Origin: Prochlorococcus marinus str. MIT 9314
Lineage (GTDB): Bacteria; Cyanobacteriota; Cyanobacteriia; PCC-6307; Cyanobiaceae
DNA length: 64,000 nucleotides
Direction: 5' to 3'
Assembly: GCF_000760035.1 (NCBI RefSeq)
Contig: NZ_JNAO01000002.1
Span: forward strand, 1-64,000
A program made the position numbers and the translations under genes. The notes below the pieces were generated by a model. That model did not search any database, was not told the origin of the DNA, and saw only the letters and a program-made list of their open reading frames with translations. Positions 62,415 to 64,000 of the stretch are shown here, one piece after another. The stretch's first letter is position 1; each line of letters starts with the position of its first letter.

Positions 62415-63938
62415 TTAAGGTCTACGCCAGAAAATATTATCTTTTGAAATTAATTGATCAGACTCAGGAGGTCCCCACGTCATAGATTCATAATTATAAA
62501 TAGGTAACTTCCAAGGAGAATTATCCATCAATTCTATTAAAGGCGTATAAAGTTTCCAGGCTGCCTCTACTTCATCACTTCGCGTAAATAAGGTTGGGTC
62601 AGAAAGCATTGCATCAGCTAATAATCTTACATAGCCTTCATCTGAGGGTTCTCCAAATGATTCATCATAAGAAAATTCCATCTCAACAGGTCTTGATTTC
62701 ATACCAGAACCTGGAGATTTTACCTCAAATTTGAATGTAGCACCTTCATTTGGCTGAATTCTAAGGATAAGTTGATTTGGGGCAGGATTTATTATTGTTG
62801 ATTCAAATAAATGTACAGGAACGTCTTTAAAAGTCAAGACTATTTCTCCAAGTCTTTTAGGTAGTCTTTTACCTGTTCTCAAATAAAAAGGAACCCCTTG
62901 CCAACGCCAGTTATCAACGAAAACTTTTGTCGCAATATAAGTTTCTGTCGTACTATTACAATTAACACCATCTTCCTGCCTATATCCTTTGAGTCGATTT
63001 GAAATATTTCCTCCCTCTCCATATTGACCTCTTATGCAACAATTCCACGGTTCATTTTCGTCAGCAAGCTTTGAAGCTTGAAGGACCTTAGCTTTTTCAT
63101 TTCTTATTGCTTCTGGTTCAAACTTTCCAGGAGGTTCCATAGCAGTAACAGCAAGCATTTGAGTCATATGATTTTGTAGCATATCCCTTAAAGCACCTGA
63201 GCTTTCGTAATAACCTGCTCTATCTTCGACACCCACTGTTTCAGATGAAGTAATTTGAACACTTGATATATAGTTTCTGTTCCAAATTGGTTCAAAAATT
63301 GTATTAGCGAACCTCAAAACAAGAATATTCTGAACTGTTTCTTTACCTAAATAATGATCAATCCTATAAATCTGACTTTCTTCAGCGCAACTTTGAACGA
63401 TCTTATTCAATTTTTTTGCACTTGAATAATCTCTTCCAAAAGGTTTTTCAATCACTAAACGACTTTTCTTCGGGTCATCTAAAAGGCCAGCTTCTTTAAG
63501 AGCTTTACATCCACTTGCATAGAAATTCGGAGATACTGATAAATAGAATGTTCTATTTCCATGAGTAGCTTGTGTTTTATCAATTTCATTTAATCTTCTA
63601 GAAAGCCGTACGACATGATCACTTTGCTGTAAGTCAACTGGTTCATAGAAAAGATAATTAGAAAATTGTTCCCACTCTCTTTCTTTACCAGAAATTTGAT
63701 TTGATAGCTTTACTTTCATCTTTTCTCTAAACTCATCATCAGTCCAAGGTCTTCTCGCACAACCAACTATTCCAAATTCACTCGGAATTCTTCTTTGCAT
63801 GTAGAGTTCAAATAAGGCTGGTATTAATTTTCTATGAGTAAGGTCCCCACTAGCACCAAATATTACTAAGCATTGTGGAGATATGACTCTTTCTTGACGT
63901 AAACCTAATCTTAGAGGATTACTTAAAATTGAAGGCAT
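62415..63938 (-). CDS. zwf: Glucose-6-phosphate 1-dehydrogenase
   Basis: 507 residues. NADP site Gly-Ala-Ser-Gly-Asp-Leu-Thr-His-Arg-Lys (near 29-38) and active-site Arg-Ile-Asp-His-Tyr-Leu-Gly-Lys-Glu (near 195-203). Starts the oxidative pentose phosphate pathway, important at night. Heads the zwf-opcA-cobB cluster. The 62 bp upstream of it in the window contain no clear site. Confidence 0.97.
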   Translation of the reverse strand: MPSILSNPLRLGLRQERVISPQCLVIFGASGDLTHRKLIPALFELYMQRRIPSEFGIVGCARRPWTDDEFREKMKVKLSNQISGKEREWEQFSNYLFYEPVDLQQSDHVVRLSRRLNEIDKTQATHGNRTFYLSVSPNFYASGCKALKEAGLLDDPKKSRLVIEKPFGRDYSSAKKLNKIVQSCAEESQIYRIDHYLGKETVQNILVLRFANTIFEPIWNRNYISSVQITSSETVGVEDRAGYYESSGALRDMLQNHMTQMLAVTAMEPPGKFEPEAIRNEKAKVLQASKLADENEPWNCCIRGQYGEGGNISNRLKGYRQEDGVNCNSTTETYIATKVFVDNWRWQGVPFYLRTGKRLPKRLGEIVLTFKDVPVHLFESTIINPAPNQLILRIQPNEGATFKFEVKSPGSGMKSRPVEMEFSYDESFGEPSDEGYVRLLADAMLSDPTLFTRSDEVEAAWKLYTPLIELMDNSPWKLPIYNYESMTWGPPESDQLISKDNIFWRRP

Positions 63939-64000
63939 ATTTTTAGTGTTCTTTATTTAAAATCCTCTTTTTTTCAAATATTAGCTACAAATTGTGTCTA

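Noticed and set aside
1-64000. tRNA, rRNA, insertion sequence or phage integration site
   Set aside because: I saw no cloverleaf sequence with a GGTTCRANTCC-type arm, no transposase or integrase, and no flanking direct repeats.

Overview
The window is AT-rich and reads as a high-light-adapted Prochlorococcus chromosome. The diagnostic features are a Yfr1 small RNA between trxA and guaB3, a cynABDS cyanate cluster, cyanobacterial genes (chlI, petG, cytM, crtL, GGPP synthase, zwf-opcA), many very small ORFs and short spacers. Strain identity is inference. I saw no tRNA, rRNA, CRISPR, insertion sequence or prophage.

Layout. 1-14.7 kb is accessory-looking: a dihydrouridine synthase, an OsmC protein, a thioesterase, a membrane-anchored Mrr-like nuclease, two PAP/fibrillin proteins, an orphan Nif11-type leader peptide and about 30 small secreted or one-helix proteins. 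A 500-bp gene-free stretch (13.4-13.9 kb) holds two tandem structured RNA candidates on the minus strand. One is a Yfr2-family RNA. The other shows the exact 14-nt Yfr1 core motif in a hairpin loop. 14.7-20.8 kb is a zinc locus: znuB, zur, znuC, a Zur box, znuA, a COG0523/CobW GTPase and a WD40 protein. zur sits antisense between znuC and znuB, and ZnuA and the GTPase share an inserted domain. 20.8-26.1 kb holds an orphan transcription unit with a strong Shine-Dalgarno sequence, two Fur/Zur-type boxes, an NtcA site and cynABDS.

26.1-39.5 kb carries tatA, the ATP-grasp / alpha-E / transglutaminase trio, a pentapeptide lumenal protein, a PfkB kinase, a divergent MFS / alpha-beta hydrolase pair and a partial peptide ABC importer. 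39.5-64 kb is mostly core: hom, sufE, folate cycloligase, ruvC, chlI, tRNA/rRNA methyltransferase, cytM, petG, rsmD, hisH, trxA, Yfr1, guaB3, gyrA, crtL, GH57 enzyme, leuA, HD phosphohydrolase, folD, GGPP synthase, DUF212, cobB, opcA and zwf.

Functional picture. The zinc block combines uptake (ZnuABC), sensing (Zur) and probable zinc allocation (COG0523 GTPase plus WD40). The cyanate block brings in cyanate and hydrolyses it to ammonia under apparent NtcA control. The small RNAs at 13.5-13.8 kb and 46.6 kb carry complementary motifs that could form one RNA-RNA network.
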